A DNA stretch of 64,000 bases, taken from assembly GCF_003063435.1 (NCBI RefSeq), contig NZ_NESL01000002.1, positions 434,001 through 498,000 on the forward strand, read 5' to 3'. The stretch's first letter is position 1; each line of letters opens with the position of its first letter. Shown in pieces: positions 8,664-17,535 of the stretch. This DNA comes from Limnohabitans sp. 2KL-1. GTDB taxonomy: Bacteria; Pseudomonadota; Gammaproteobacteria; Burkholderiales; Burkholderiaceae_C. Below the pieces are notes generated by a model that did not search any database, had not been told where the DNA came from, and was given only the letters and a program-made list of their open reading frames with translations. The position numbers and the translations under genes were made by a program.

Positions 8664-8721
8664 GCCACGCGCTCGGCTCGCCTTGGCCTGCCCCACCCGT
8701 CCACCACCCCAGGAGTGTTTT

Positions 8722-10092
8722 GTGAACCTCAATTTGCGATCCCAGTTTGAAAAATCGGCCCCCGCCGCTGTCTTGCTCAATGGCCACTTCACACCAGCCC
8801 ATGGCGCACGCACACCGGGCCTTCGCTTTGACGACATCAAGACACAGATCCACCAGGAAATCCTGGCCCTGATGGATTGGCAGCGCATGGAAAGCATGCC
8901 CCCCGAGCGCCTGCGTGCTGAGCTGAAAGTGCTGACCGAAAACCTGATCACCACCCACAACCTGGCCTTGAACGAAACCGAGCGGCGGCTGATCATCCAG
9001 GCCATTCAGGACGAGATGCTGGGCCTGGGGCCGATTGAGCCTTTGCTGTCCGACCCCTCGGTGTCAGACATTCTGGTCAACGGCCCGTATCAGGTGTTTG
9101 CCGAGCGGCGCGGCAAGATCGAGGCCACCGACATCCAGTTCGACAACGAGGCCCATTTGCTGCGGGTGATCGACCGCATCGTCTCCCGCATCGGTCGGCG
9201 GGTGGACGAGATGAGCCCCATGGTGGATGCCCGCCTGCCCGATGGTTCCCGCGTGAATGCGGTCATCCCGCCCTTGTCGATCGATGGGCCACTGCTGTCC
9301 ATTCGGCGCTTTTCTGTGGTGCCCTTCACGGTGCAAGACCTGATCGGCTTTGGCGCCCTCACGGCTGGCATGGCCGAGCTGATCCAGGGCCTGGTCAAGG
9401 CGCGGCTGAACGTGCTGGTCTCCGGCGGCACCGGCAGCGGCAAGACCACCTTGCTGAACGTGATGTCGGGCAGCATCCCTACCGACGAACGCATCATCAC
9501 CATCGAAGACGCGGCCGAGTTGCAACTGCAGCAGCCGCATGTGGTGCGCATGGAATCGCGCCCGCCCAACATCGAGGGCAAAGGCGAAATCTCGCAACGC
9601 GACCTGCTGCGCAACAGCCTGCGCATGCGGCCCGACCGCATCATCATGGGCGAGGTGCGCGGTGCCGAGGTGCTGGACATGCTGCAGGCCATGAACACCG
9701 GGCACGACGGCTCGATGACCACCATCCACGCCAACTCGCCGCGCGATGCGCTGACCCGGCTGGAGCACATGCTGGGCATGGCGGGGCTGAAAGCCGAGTC
9801 GCGTGCCATGCGCCAGCAAATCGGTGCTGCCCTGTCGGTCGTGATCCAGGTCTCGCGGCTGTCAGACGGGCAGCGCAAAGTCACCAGCCTGCAGGAGATC
9901 ACGGGCCTGGAGGGCGAGGTCATCAGCATGCAGGAAATTTTCAAATTCGAGCAAACCGGCCTGTCGGCCAACGGGGCGGTGCAAGGCCAGTTTGTGGCCA
10001 CCGGCATCCGGCCCAAATTTGCCCAGCGCCTGACCACCCGGGGCATCGCCTTGAGCGACGAACTGTTTGAACCCACCCACCGCTGGAACTGA
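8722..10092 (+). CDS. cpaF: secretion ATPase CpaF/TadA of the Tad pilus
   Basis: The product is 456 aa and starts at a GTG at 8722, chosen because AGGAG lies six bases upstream. It has the GspE/VirB11 architecture: an N-terminal domain to about residue 110, the [20 protein letters not shown] entry motif, Walker [13 protein letters not shown] at about 234-245, an Asp box ([11 protein letters not shown]), Walker [16 protein letters not shown] and a His box ([17 protein letters not shown]). The hexameric enzyme powers Flp assembly and possibly retraction at the inner membrane. It is followed within four bases by tadB, so the two are tightly coupled. Confidence 0.95.
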   Translation: MNLNLRSQFEKSAPAAVLLNGHFTPAHGARTPGLRFDDIKTQIHQEILALMDWQRMESMPPERLRAELKVLTENLITTHNLALNETERRLIIQAIQDEMLGLGPIEPLLSDPSVSDILVNGPYQVFAERRGKIEATDIQFDNEAHLLRVIDRIVSRIGRRVDEMSPMVDARLPDGSRVNAVIPPLSIDGPLLSIRRFSVVPFTVQDLIGFGALTAGMAELIQGLVKARLNVLVSGGTGSGKTTLLNVMSGSIPTDERIITIEDAAELQLQQPHVVRMESRPPNIEGKGEISQRDLLRNSLRMRPDRIIMGEVRGAEVLDMLQAMNTGHDGSMTTIHANSPRDALTRLEHMLGMAGLKAESRAMRQQIGAALSVVIQVSRLSDGQRKVTSLQEITGLEGEVISMQEIFKFEQTGLSANGAVQGQFVATGIRPKFAQRLTTRGIALSDELFEPTHRWN

Positions 10093-10096
10093 CCAC

Positions 10097-11083
10097 ATGG
10101 ACACCTACCTGGACACGCGTTACTGGGTCTTTCTGGGCCTGGCCAGCGTCAGCATCGGTTTGCTGGCCTGGGCCTTGCACGGCTTGTGGCGGCAATACCT
10201 GGACCCGAGGCAGCGCGCTTTGGGCCAGCGACTGAAACCACTGCAACGCGTTGCGACGGCTGAGCCGAGCTTGCAGCTGCGCGCCAAGCGGATTTTGAGC
10301 ACCCTGCCGCAACTGGACCGCTGGCTGCGCCAAATGCCGGGCACGCAGGCGCTGGACCATTTTTTGCTGCAAACCGGCCTGCGCCTGAGCGTGGCGCAAA
10401 CCGCAACGCTGTACCTGGGCCTGGTGCTGCTGGCCCTGCTGGCAGGCAGCCACCTCCAATGGCCCCCCGTCTTGATGCTGGCCGCAGCCATGCTCATCGG
10501 CTTGGCCATGGCAGCCTGGCTGCAGCACCGCCGCAGTCAACGCATGAAGCAGATCGCTGCGGCTTTGCCCGATGCGCTGGACCTGATTGCACGCTCCATG
10601 CAGGCGGGCCACGCCTTCACCAGCGCCTTGCAGTTGGCCGCCAAGGACAGCCCGCCACCGCTGTCACACGAGCTGCGCACCGTGTTCGAGGAAATCAATT
10701 TCGGCGTGGGCACGGCACAGGCGCTGCAAGCGCTGTCGGTGCGGGTCGCCAGCGACGATGTGCGCTACTTTGTGGTGGCCGTGGTCATCCAAAGCGAAAC
10801 CGGCGGCAACCTGGCCGACATCCTGAAAAGCACCGCCCACCTGATTCGCGAGCGGCAAAAGATCGCGGGCGTGGTGCGCGTTTTGTCCGCCGAAGGGCGC
10901 ATCTCGGCACTGGTGCTGTCGGTGCTGCCCTTTGCATTGGCCGCCTTCATGAGCCTGCTCAACCCGGGCTTTGTCTCCAAGCTCTGGACAGACCCCATGG
11001 GCCTGCAGCTTGTTTATGTGTCCTTGACCCTGATGGCCCTGGGCATCTTGTGGATGTGGAAGCTAATCCAGATCCGCGTCTGA
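10097..11083 (+). CDS. tadB: Tad platform protein TadB
   Basis: The product is 328 aa. Two N-terminal membrane helices, a cytoplasmic type II secretion F (T2SSF) domain around residues 160-290 with [24 protein letters not shown], and C-terminal helices match TadB. It forms the inner-membrane platform with TadC and contacts the CpaF ATPase. The start at 10097 is four bases after the cpaF stop and has no strong ribosome site, so it probably relies on coupling. Confidence 0.92.
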   Translation: MDTYLDTRYWVFLGLASVSIGLLAWALHGLWRQYLDPRQRALGQRLKPLQRVATAEPSLQLRAKRILSTLPQLDRWLRQMPGTQALDHFLLQTGLRLSVAQTATLYLGLVLLALLAGSHLQWPPVLMLAAAMLIGLAMAAWLQHRRSQRMKQIAAALPDALDLIARSMQAGHAFTSALQLAAKDSPPPLSHELRTVFEEINFGVGTAQALQALSVRVASDDVRYFVVAVVIQSETGGNLADILKSTAHLIRERQKIAGVVRVLSAEGRISALVLSVLPFALAAFMSLLNPGFVSKLWTDPMGLQLVYVSLTLMALGILWMWKLIQIRV

Positions 11084-11137
11084 AACCATGCCCTCTGCAA
11101 GCCCCCTCCTGCAACCCTCCTTCAAGGCAAGCACACC

Positions 11138-12094
11138 ATGACACTCCCACCCCTTGTATTCGCAGGGCTCGTCTTTGCGCTGGTCGTCACCCTCAGCTAC
11201 GCCCTGCTGGTGCGCTGGCTGCCCGATGCCGGCCAGCAGCGCCTGTCACGGCTGAGCACGCCCGCCCCCGCCAGCGACCAACCCACGCCCTCCTTTTGGC
11301 AAAGTCTGCAGCAGCGGCTGGTGGCCGCGCTGCTCTGGCTCAGCCCCTGGACGGCGGGCATGTCTGGCGGCGATGGCGAAACCCCCTCGGCCTTGCGCGT
11401 GCGCTTTTGGAACGCGGGTTGGCGCTCGCCCGTGGCACTGCAGATTTACTTCACCAGCAAAACGCTGCTGACCCTGTTGCTGCCCGCTGTGGCTTGGGGC
11501 TTGGTCGAAATGAGCGGCTGGCGATGGCCGGGCCTGCAGCGCTTTGCCCCGGTGCTGGCGGGCGCAGCCATGGGTTATTACCTGCCCGACTGGGTATTGA
11601 GCCTGCGCGTGCGCCGCCGCCAGCTGGCCTTGATGCACGCCTTCCCGGACGCGCTGGATTTGCTGCGCGTGTGCGTGCAGGCCGGACTCGGGCTGGACGC
11701 GGCCATCGAACGCGTGGGCCGCGAAATGCGCCTGGCTAGGCCCGAACTGTCCGATGAATTCGCGCTGACCGGCATGGCCCTGCGGGCAGGCGCATCACGC
11801 GCCGAGGCGCTGCGCCATTTGTCGGTGCGCATCGGTCTCAAAGACATCGACGCCCTGGTGTCCATGCTGATCCAGGCCGACCGCTTTGGCACCAGCGTCT
11901 CCGAATCCCTGCAAGTGCACGCCGACGCCCTGCGCACCCAGCGCCGCCTGCGCGCCGAAGAAGCCGCCGCCAAACTGCCCGTCAAGCTGCTCATCCCGCT
12001 CATCTTTTGCGTCTTCCCCTCCCTGCTCACCGTGCTGCTGGGGCCGGTGGCCGTCACGCTGGCGCGGCAGTTCATCAAGGTGGGAGGAACTTAA
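11138..12094 (+). CDS. tadC: Tad platform protein TadC
   Basis: The product is 318 aa, also a T2SSF-domain membrane protein. The motif FPDALDLLRVCVQAGLGLDAAIERVGREM in the cytoplasmic loop and the final IPLIFCVFPSLLTVLLGPVAV membrane segment are characteristic of TadC. AAGG precedes the ATG. It is the last gene of the plus-strand pilus operon; TadD and RcpB equivalents are not visible nearby. The next gene, dgkA, starts 54 bases later and belongs functionally to the envelope block. Confidence 0.92.
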   Translation: MTLPPLVFAGLVFALVVTLSYALLVRWLPDAGQQRLSRLSTPAPASDQPTPSFWQSLQQRLVAALLWLSPWTAGMSGGDGETPSALRVRFWNAGWRSPVALQIYFTSKTLLTLLLPAVAWGLVEMSGWRWPGLQRFAPVLAGAAMGYYLPDWVLSLRVRRRQLALMHAFPDALDLLRVCVQAGLGLDAAIERVGREMRLARPELSDEFALTGMALRAGASRAEALRHLSVRIGLKDIDALVSMLIQADRFGTSVSESLQVHADALRTQRRLRAEEAAAKLPVKLLIPLIFCVFPSLLTVLLGPVAVTLARQFIKVGGT

Positions 12095-12148
12095 GAGCGC
12101 GTTAACATCGACGGGTTACGCTGATCGCGTCCACTTACTGAATCCACC

Positions 12149-12535
12149 ATGAACGATCAACCTGCTGTCGAGCCCAAACGCCAGGGCCTGTCACGCGTCT
12201 GGCACGCATTTTTTTATTCCGTCGAGGGTTTGCGAGCCGGCTGGCATGAACCGGCGTTTCGCCAAGAGGCCATCCTGGCGGTGCTGGTGTTGCCTGCTGC
12301 GTGGTGGCTGGGGCAAAGCTGGACCGAAACGGTGCTCCTGATCGGCGTGGTGGTGGCGGTTTTGGTGGTGGAATTGCTCAACACCGCCGTCGAGTCGGCC
12401 ATCGACCGGGTGGGACCCGAATGGCACGATCTGTCCAAACGGGCCAAAGACATGGGCAGCGCCGCCGTGCTGCTGAGCTTGCTGCTGTGTGGCGGGGTGT
12501 GGCTCAGCGCCCTTTGGCGCTGGTGGGCCGCCTGA
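12149..12535 (+). CDS. dgkA: diacylglycerol kinase DgkA
   Basis: The product is 128 aa, the size of the small trimeric bacterial enzyme. Residues EGLRAGWHEPAFRQE form the amphipathic N-terminal helix, and VVELLNTAVESAIDRVGPEWHDLSKRAKDMGSAAVLL carries the conserved catalytic and ATP-binding positions (ELLNTAVE, KRAKDMGSAAV). Three membrane segments are visible. The enzyme phosphorylates membrane diacylglycerol to phosphatidate. It converges on eptA, whose product releases diacylglycerol when it takes phosphoethanolamine from phosphatidylethanolamine, so the neighbours make metabolic sense together. Confidence 0.95.
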   Translation: MNDQPAVEPKRQGLSRVWHAFFYSVEGLRAGWHEPAFRQEAILAVLVLPAAWWLGQSWTETVLLIGVVVAVLVVELLNTAVESAIDRVGPEWHDLSKRAKDMGSAAVLLSLLLCGGVWLSALWRWWAA

Positions 12536-12537
12536 TT

Positions 12538-12590
12538 GGGCCAACCGATTGGCCCCAAAGCGGGTGTAGCACCGGCCTGATCGACAGGCC
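12538..12590. terminator. tandem hairpins between convergent dgkA and eptA
   Basis: Two GC-rich inverted repeats lie between the convergent genes: GGGCCAA-CCGA-TTGGCCC at 12538-12555, which overlaps or abuts the dgkA stop, and GGCCTG-ATCGA-CAGGCC at 12574-12590. Neither is followed by a long T tract, so they are at best weak bidirectional terminators or mRNA-stabilising hairpins. Confidence 0.4.
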
Positions 12591-12660
12591 GATGACCGCT
12601 TGAGCACCATGCCACCTGCACCCAGCCAGCTCAACGCACCCAAGCAAGCGGCTCATGCGT

Positions 12661-14334
12661 TTATCGGCGTGCGGCGTTGGTGCAGGCCGCAAACACATCC
12701 AGTTGGGGCTGGTGCAAGCTGGTCTTGACCTGCGCCAGCGTCAGCACCGAATGAAACAGGTGGTCGTGCGTGACCGCTTGCCGGGTCTGGCTTTGCCAGC
12801 AGGTCTTGTCCCAACCCAAGTGCGACTGCATGGGTTGCGACAACCACAGGGCCATGGGCACATGGGTCTGCTCTTTGGGGGCCATGACAAAGGGCATGCC
12901 GTGCAGGTACAGGCCTTTTTCACCGAGCGACTCGCCGTGATCCGACAGGTACAGCATGGCCGTCGGGCGCTTTTGCGCTTTCAGCCAGGTCACGGTCTGA
13001 GCCAGAAAGTGGTCGGTGTAGCGCACCGCGTTGTCATAGGCATTGACGATGTCTTGAGCCGGACAATCCTGCAGCACATTGCTGCGGCATTCAGGTTGAA
13101 ATACCTTCATGTCTTTGGGTGTGCGCTTGTAATAGGCCGGGCCGTGGTTGCCCATCTGGTGCATCACGACCACGGTGCCAGCGGCAGGCCGACCACCAGC
13201 GGCTTGCGCTTGCAGTTCAGCCAATTTGGCGGGCAACACGCGCAGCATGATCTCGTCCAGGCATTCATCGTCCGCACACAGCGCCGGGTCTTTCAGTTCA
13301 CGGGTTTCGGCATGGGCCACACGGTCGCACACGCCTTTGCAGCCGGACTGGTTGTCCAGCCACAACACATGCATGCCCGCCCGCTGCAGCACGTCGAGCA
13401 GGTTTTCGTAAGGAACATCGTTTTGGGCATAAGCCTCACGCCCCAAGTGCGAAAACATGCAGGGCACCGACACCTGCGTGTTGGTGCCGCACGAGGTGAC
13501 ATCCGAAAAATAGCCCAGCTCGCCGCTGGCTTGCAGCTGCCGAAGTTGGGGCGTGGTGTCGCGCGCATAACCACCCAGCCCAAAATTGGCAGCGCGCACA
13601 GTTTCACCCACCACCAGCACAATCAGCGGAGATGGGCTGGCCGCACCGGCGGTGCGGGCCATGACAGCGTCTTGCCCTATGGACTGAAGGGGCATGCGGG
13701 CCTGCGCGGTCTGCCCCACCACCAAGCGGGTGCTGGCGTACACGGTGTTGAAGGGGTTGAGCATGTAACGCAAGGATTTGTGGTTGCGCATGGTGGAGGC
13801 CAGGTCCTGGAACGAGGCCCACACCACCAGCAGTGTGACCAGCACCGCCACCGCCGCCAAGCCCAATTGTTTGCCCACCAGGCGCAAGGCGGGCAGCTGT
13901 TGCACCGGTTGACGCCACCACCACCAGCCGGGCAACACCACCCCCAAACCCAGCACCACCAGCATGGACCAAGACAGCAGATCGCGCACCTCGCGCACAT
14001 CGGTCTGCACCGTGTTGGCCATCATGGTCGGGTCGATGACCACGCCGTACGTGGACATGAAATAGCTGTTGGCCGCCGCGATGGTCAGCAGCACGAGTCC
14101 GCCCACTTTGCGCCAACGGGGCCAAACCACCAGGCACAGCAGCACGGTGGTGGCCGCCAGCACCATCACGCCAAACCCGATCAAACCCAGCCAGGTGCGC
14201 AGACCGTGGGTTTCGGTCAAGCCCCACAAAGCCCCCCACAGGGGCAAATTGCCCAAGGTGCTCAACCAGAGGGCCAGAATCAGCAACAAATGCAAAGGGT
14301 GCCAAGGGCGGCGGGCAACAGGTGTAGGGGTCAT
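12661..14334 (-). CDS. eptA: lipid A phosphoethanolamine transferase EptA
   Basis: The product is 557 aa from the ATG at 14334; a GTG at 14388 would add 18 residues. Five N-terminal membrane helices precede a periplasmic alkaline-phosphatase-like sulfatase domain. VVGETVRAANFGLGGYARDTTP carries the Thr-containing nucleophile region (GETVRA), and TAMLYLSDHGESLGEKGLYLHG holds the metal-binding DHGE motif. Paired cysteines (CGTNTQVSVPCMFS, CKGVCD) match the disulfides of the family. It would add phosphoethanolamine to lipid A and so lower affinity for cationic peptides. The PmrAB-like pair lies directly upstream on the same strand, the usual control arrangement. Confidence 0.93.
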   Translation of the reverse strand: MTPTPVARRPWHPLHLLLILALWLSTLGNLPLWGALWGLTETHGLRTWLGLIGFGVMVLAATTVLLCLVVWPRWRKVGGLVLLTIAAANSYFMSTYGVVIDPTMMANTVQTDVREVRDLLSWSMLVVLGLGVVLPGWWWWRQPVQQLPALRLVGKQLGLAAVAVLVTLLVVWASFQDLASTMRNHKSLRYMLNPFNTVYASTRLVVGQTAQARMPLQSIGQDAVMARTAGAASPSPLIVLVVGETVRAANFGLGGYARDTTPQLRQLQASGELGYFSDVTSCGTNTQVSVPCMFSHLGREAYAQNDVPYENLLDVLQRAGMHVLWLDNQSGCKGVCDRVAHAETRELKDPALCADDECLDEIMLRVLPAKLAELQAQAAGGRPAAGTVVVMHQMGNHGPAYYKRTPKDMKVFQPECRSNVLQDCPAQDIVNAYDNAVRYTDHFLAQTVTWLKAQKRPTAMLYLSDHGESLGEKGLYLHGMPFVMAPKEQTHVPMALWLSQPMQSHLGWDKTCWQSQTRQAVTHDHLFHSVLTLAQVKTSLHQPQLDVFAACTNAARR

Positions 14335-14392
14335 CAGCAAAGAACCGGCAGTTAAACGGTCCAGATTGTAGGAACTGCGACTTATCACAACA

Positions 14393-15790
14393 TTAACCGG
14401 GGTATCCGGATCGCGCAGCGTTTTCCCAGATCAAGGCATAGCGCTTGCTAAAAGGCGCAGCCGCCCCGTCTCGCACCAGCAGCACGCCCTGGCTTTGCGC
14501 AATGCGCTCGACCAGCGTCAAGCCAATGCCCATGCCGCGCACCGCCAGGGTTTCTGATGACGCGTCCCCCCCACCATGCAATGCGTCGGCGTCAGCGCCG
14601 TCGTCGCTGACCGACAGCACGGTCCGGCCGGTGCCATCGATGGCGACCCGGACTTCCACATAGGTGCCGGCCGGGTTGTGTCGCAAGGCGTTGTCCACCA
14701 AGTTGCGCAGGGCCAGCTCCAGCAGGGTGGTCCGCCCGGGCACCCGAAGCGGCTGCTCGGGCGCTTCCAGGGCGATCTCCTGACCCAATGCATGCGCCAG
14801 TGCGGCATGTTCCGACACCACCAGGTGGGCCAGTGCGCACAAGTCCACCGACTCCGACCCATCATCGGCCAAACTCTGGGCCCGGGCCAGATCCAGCAAC
14901 TGCGACAAGATGCGCCCCGCCCGCATGGCGCCTTGCTCCACCGCCTGCAAGGCTTGGGTTTGTTCGGATGCACCGGGGTTGTCGCGGGCCAGCCGCGCCT
15001 GCAACACCAACGATGTCAGCGGTGTGCGCAACTCATGGGCCACATCGGCGGCAAAGCGGCGTTCGCGCTGGACTTGGCTGGCCAAACGCTGCACCAGCTG
15101 GTTGATGGCGTTGACCATGACGCCCAACTCCTGGTAAGGCTGCTTCAAGGTCAGGCTTTGGCCCGCGTCGACATTCAGCGCCTGAATTTTGGCGGACAAG
15201 TGTTCCAAAGGCCGCAGCCCCCGCCGGATGGCCCAGGCCAGCACCAGGGCCACCAGCGGCAAAAACACCAGGGCGGGTGCCACGAGGTGTTGCGCAATGT
15301 CCGCGGCCAGGGCTTGTCGCCGCTGCAGGTCCATCAGCACGGCCACACGCCGCACGGCCCCGGGCTGGCCCGTCTCGGCCACATACACGCGCCAATCCTG
15401 CGCCCGCCCATCCTGTGACAGGCTCAGCGTCTGGTGACCCAAAGCCAATGGCCCCGGCAATTGGCCGACCACCCCATGCGAATCCCACGCCAAACGCCCG
15501 TTTTGCCACACCAGCACATGCAACTGGGGTGCATAGGCACTGCCCTGGGCCGTTGGCATGGGCCTGGCCTCCATAGGAGGGGTGGTGTTGTCTGCACCCA
15601 CCGGTTGGTGCAGCAACAAGTCGGCCGCCGAGGTCAACAAGCCATCGCTGATTTCTCCGGCTTCGTGAAAACCGGTGTAATACGCCACGCCGGTCAGCGA
15701 CAGCCAGACCGCCAGCATGGCGGCCAGCGCCCACCCCCAAAGGTTGCGCCACAACAAACGGGAAGAGGCCCCGGGCACGAGGGTCCGCAT
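14393..15790 (-). CDS. sensor histidine kinase, PmrB/QseC-like
   Basis: The product is 465 aa. TM1 spans about residues 15-38, a periplasmic sensor about 40-165, TM2 about 168-188, then a HAMP segment and the HisKA motif FAADVAHELRTPLTSL with phospho-acceptor His252. N, D/G and G boxes follow (NLVDNALRHNPAG, SVSDDGAD, GMGIGLTLVERIAQ). The ATG at 15790 shares one base with the TGA of the upstream regulator gene, so the pair is translationally coupled. Downstream eptA and the divergent PAP2 gene point to lipid A or envelope-charge control in response to metals or cationic peptides; the signal itself is inference. Confidence 0.88.
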   Translation of the reverse strand: MRTLVPGASSRLLWRNLWGWALAAMLAVWLSLTGVAYYTGFHEAGEISDGLLTSAADLLLHQPVGADNTTPPMEARPMPTAQGSAYAPQLHVLVWQNGRLAWDSHGVVGQLPGPLALGHQTLSLSQDGRAQDWRVYVAETGQPGAVRRVAVLMDLQRRQALAADIAQHLVAPALVFLPLVALVLAWAIRRGLRPLEHLSAKIQALNVDAGQSLTLKQPYQELGVMVNAINQLVQRLASQVQRERRFAADVAHELRTPLTSLVLQARLARDNPGASEQTQALQAVEQGAMRAGRILSQLLDLARAQSLADDGSESVDLCALAHLVVSEHAALAHALGQEIALEAPEQPLRVPGRTTLLELALRNLVDNALRHNPAGTYVEVRVAIDGTGRTVLSVSDDGADADALHGGGDASSETLAVRGMGIGLTLVERIAQSQGVLLVRDGAAAPFSKRYALIWENAARSGYPG

Positions 15791-16551
15791 CAGCAGGCAT
15801 GCCCTGGTTTGGGCGTGGCACCGCCCTGCGCCGGCAAGCCCTGTGGCAGCAAGGCTGCCGCCGTCTCCTGCACGCTGGCAGGGGCATCTGCGGGCGCCAC
15901 CGGCACGTAATAGCCCACCCCCCGCACGGTTTTGACCAAGCCATCGCCCAGTTTGCGACGCAAGTGGTGCATGTGCACCTCCAGCGCGTTGCTGTCGAGC
16001 ACTTCATCGAATCCGTAAAGCGCCTGCTCCAGCCTTTGACGCGACAGCACCTGACCGCTGGCGCGCAGCAAGGTCAAAAGCAAGGCATATTCCTTGGCAC
16101 GCAGCACCACGGGCTGCCCTTGCCGTGTGACGCTGTGGGCGGCAGGGTCCACCACCAAGTCACCATGACGCAACAAAGGCGAAGCTCGCCCTTCGCTGCG
16201 GCGCAAGGCCACGCGCATGCGCGCCAGCAGCTCCTGAGGCTCAAACGGCTTGACCAAATAATCGTCCGCGCCCTGGTCCAGACCCGCAATCCGGTCGGGC
16301 AAGGCATCCCGGGCGGTCATGATGAGCACCGGCATGGTGGCCCCCGCAAGCCGAATCTGGCCCAACCAGTCCAGACCGTCACCATCTGGCAAGTTCAGAT
16401 CCAGCAAAACGAGATCGAAGCTCTCCACACGCAAAGCCGCCGAGGCCAAGGCCAGCGTGGGGGTCACGTCCACGGCGTAACCGCCCCCTTTGAGGTTGGC
16501 GGCCAGGCCCGAGGCTATGCCTGCATCGTCTTCCACAATCAACACCCGCAT
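15790..16551 (-). CDS. response regulator, PmrA/QseB-like (OmpR family)
   Basis: The product is 253 aa. The receiver domain has the acidic pocket at Glu7-Asp8-Asp9, phospho-acceptor Asp51 (VLLDLNLPDGDG) and switch Lys in VKPFEP. The C-terminal winged-helix domain ends with NALEVHMHHLRRKLGDGLVKTVRGVGYY. I prefer the ATG at 16551 (MRVLIVEDD): GGAGGGG ends immediately before an ATG at 16560, too close to serve it, but sits at a workable distance from 16551. The last 35 residues after the winged helix are an Ala/Pro-rich tail. It is coupled to the kinase gene, and a palindrome in the divergent promoter is a likely target. Confidence 0.9.
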   Translation of the reverse strand: MRVLIVEDDAGIASGLAANLKGGGYAVDVTPTLALASAALRVESFDLVLLDLNLPDGDGLDWLGQIRLAGATMPVLIMTARDALPDRIAGLDQGADDYLVKPFEPQELLARMRVALRRSEGRASPLLRHGDLVVDPAAHSVTRQGQPVVLRAKEYALLLTLLRASGQVLSRQRLEQALYGFDEVLDSNALEVHMHHLRRKLGDGLVKTVRGVGYYVPVAPADAPASVQETAAALLPQGLPAQGGATPKPGHAC

Positions 16552-16640
16552 CGTCGACATCCCCTCCACGTTCGTGGCGACTTGAACCCATGCGATTGTG
16601 TCAGGCGTGAAAGGCATGAACGCACATTGACACATCCACT

Positions 16641-16655
16641 TTAAGCCTGGCTTAA
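16641..16655. promoter_or_regulatory. candidate PmrA/QseB-type operator
   Basis: A perfect palindrome TTAAGCC-T-GGCTTAA lies between the divergent regulator and PAP2 phosphatase genes. Read as a direct repeat it is TTTAA-N6-CTTAA, which resembles the CTTAA-N6-CTTAA boxes known for PmrA/QseB regulators. It could serve both promoters. Confidence 0.55.
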
Positions 16656-16678
16656 CCCAAATGGTTTTTAATTCGCAA

Positions 16679-17455
16679 ATGCACAAATCAGACCCCCGGC
16701 CCCTTCAGCCGCAGCATGCCCACGCCCGGGTACCTGAGCGCAGCCGCGCATTGAACCTGAGCCTGTGGCTTTGGGCCGCGCTGCTGCTGGCCACTCTGGC
16801 CTGGGATGCCAGTGGTGCCGACCTGGCCGTGATGGCCACGCTGGGCGACACTAGCGGCTTCCCTTTGCGCGACCACTGGTGGCTTAAAAACGTGATGCAC
16901 GACGCCTTCAAGCAACTGGCCGTGCTCGTCTACGTCTTCGTGTGGGTCATGGCGTTGCGACCCATGGGCGTTTTCAGGTCATTGCACCGCGTCCAGCGCC
17001 TGGAAATGGCGCTGGGCATCACGCTCAGCCTGATGCTGGTGACGGCCATCAAACGCGTGAGCCTGACCAGTTGCCCCTGGGATCTGCAAGCCTTTGGCGG
17101 TGCCGCCGCCTATGTGTCGCACTGGTCCTGGGGCATGGCCGATGGCGGCAGCGGCTTTTGTTTTCCGGGCGGCCATGCGTCGAGCGCTTTTGCTTTTCTG
17201 GCCATGACCGTGCCTTGGCTGAGATCGGCACAACCGGGCGAACAACGCCTGGGGCTGGTGTTGACGGGGGTGATTTTGACCACAGGTGTCGTGCTGGGCG
17301 TGGTGCAAACCCTCCGAGGTGCCCACTACCCCAGCCACACCGCGTGGACGGCGGTGGTCTGCGCCGCGGCCGCTTGGGCCAACCATGGCTTGTTCCTGGC
17401 GGGGGCAAAATGGCGACAAGTCAAAGCGGCAAGTCGCACGCCAATCGGCCCATGA
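16679..17455 (+). CDS. PAP2-superfamily membrane phosphatase
   Basis: The product is 258 aa from the ATG at 16679; an ATG at 16661 would add six residues, and neither has a strong ribosome site. Five to six membrane helices surround a variant phosphatase site: KRVSLTSCPWDL (canonical K-X6-R-P with Arg replaced by Cys), FPGGHASSAF (for PSGH) and LRGAHYPSHTAW (for SR-X5-H-X3-D, with the final Asp missing). This altered set is typical of a subfamily found beside lipid A modification genes, so it may act on lipid A or undecaprenyl phosphates. It is divergent from the PmrA-like regulator across a shared palindrome. Confidence 0.82.
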   Translation: MHKSDPRPLQPQHAHARVPERSRALNLSLWLWAALLLATLAWDASGADLAVMATLGDTSGFPLRDHWWLKNVMHDAFKQLAVLVYVFVWVMALRPMGVFRSLHRVQRLEMALGITLSLMLVTAIKRVSLTSCPWDLQAFGGAAAYVSHWSWGMADGGSGFCFPGGHASSAFAFLAMTVPWLRSAQPGEQRLGLVLTGVILTTGVVLGVVQTLRGAHYPSHTAWTAVVCAAAAWANHGLFLAGAKWRQVKAASRTPIGP

Positions 17456-17535
17456 AGGGCGTGTGACTGAACCAAGCCCTGGCGTGGTTTGCACGCCACA
17501 GCCCAAGAGGCATCCGGCCCTTGCAGGCCGCTGGC

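Noticed and set aside
6894-9005. 703-residue open frame antisense to cpaC, cpaE and cpaF
   Set aside because: Antisense shadow of GC-rich genes; composition is His/Gln/Arg-rich without a domain.
12655-14355. Long plus-strand frame opposite eptA
   Set aside because: eptA on the minus strand has clear catalytic motifs; the plus frame is a shadow.
14335-14388. GTG start adding 18 residues to EptA
   Set aside because: The added residues are not typical and the ATG at 14334 gives the usual family N-terminus; not fully excluded.
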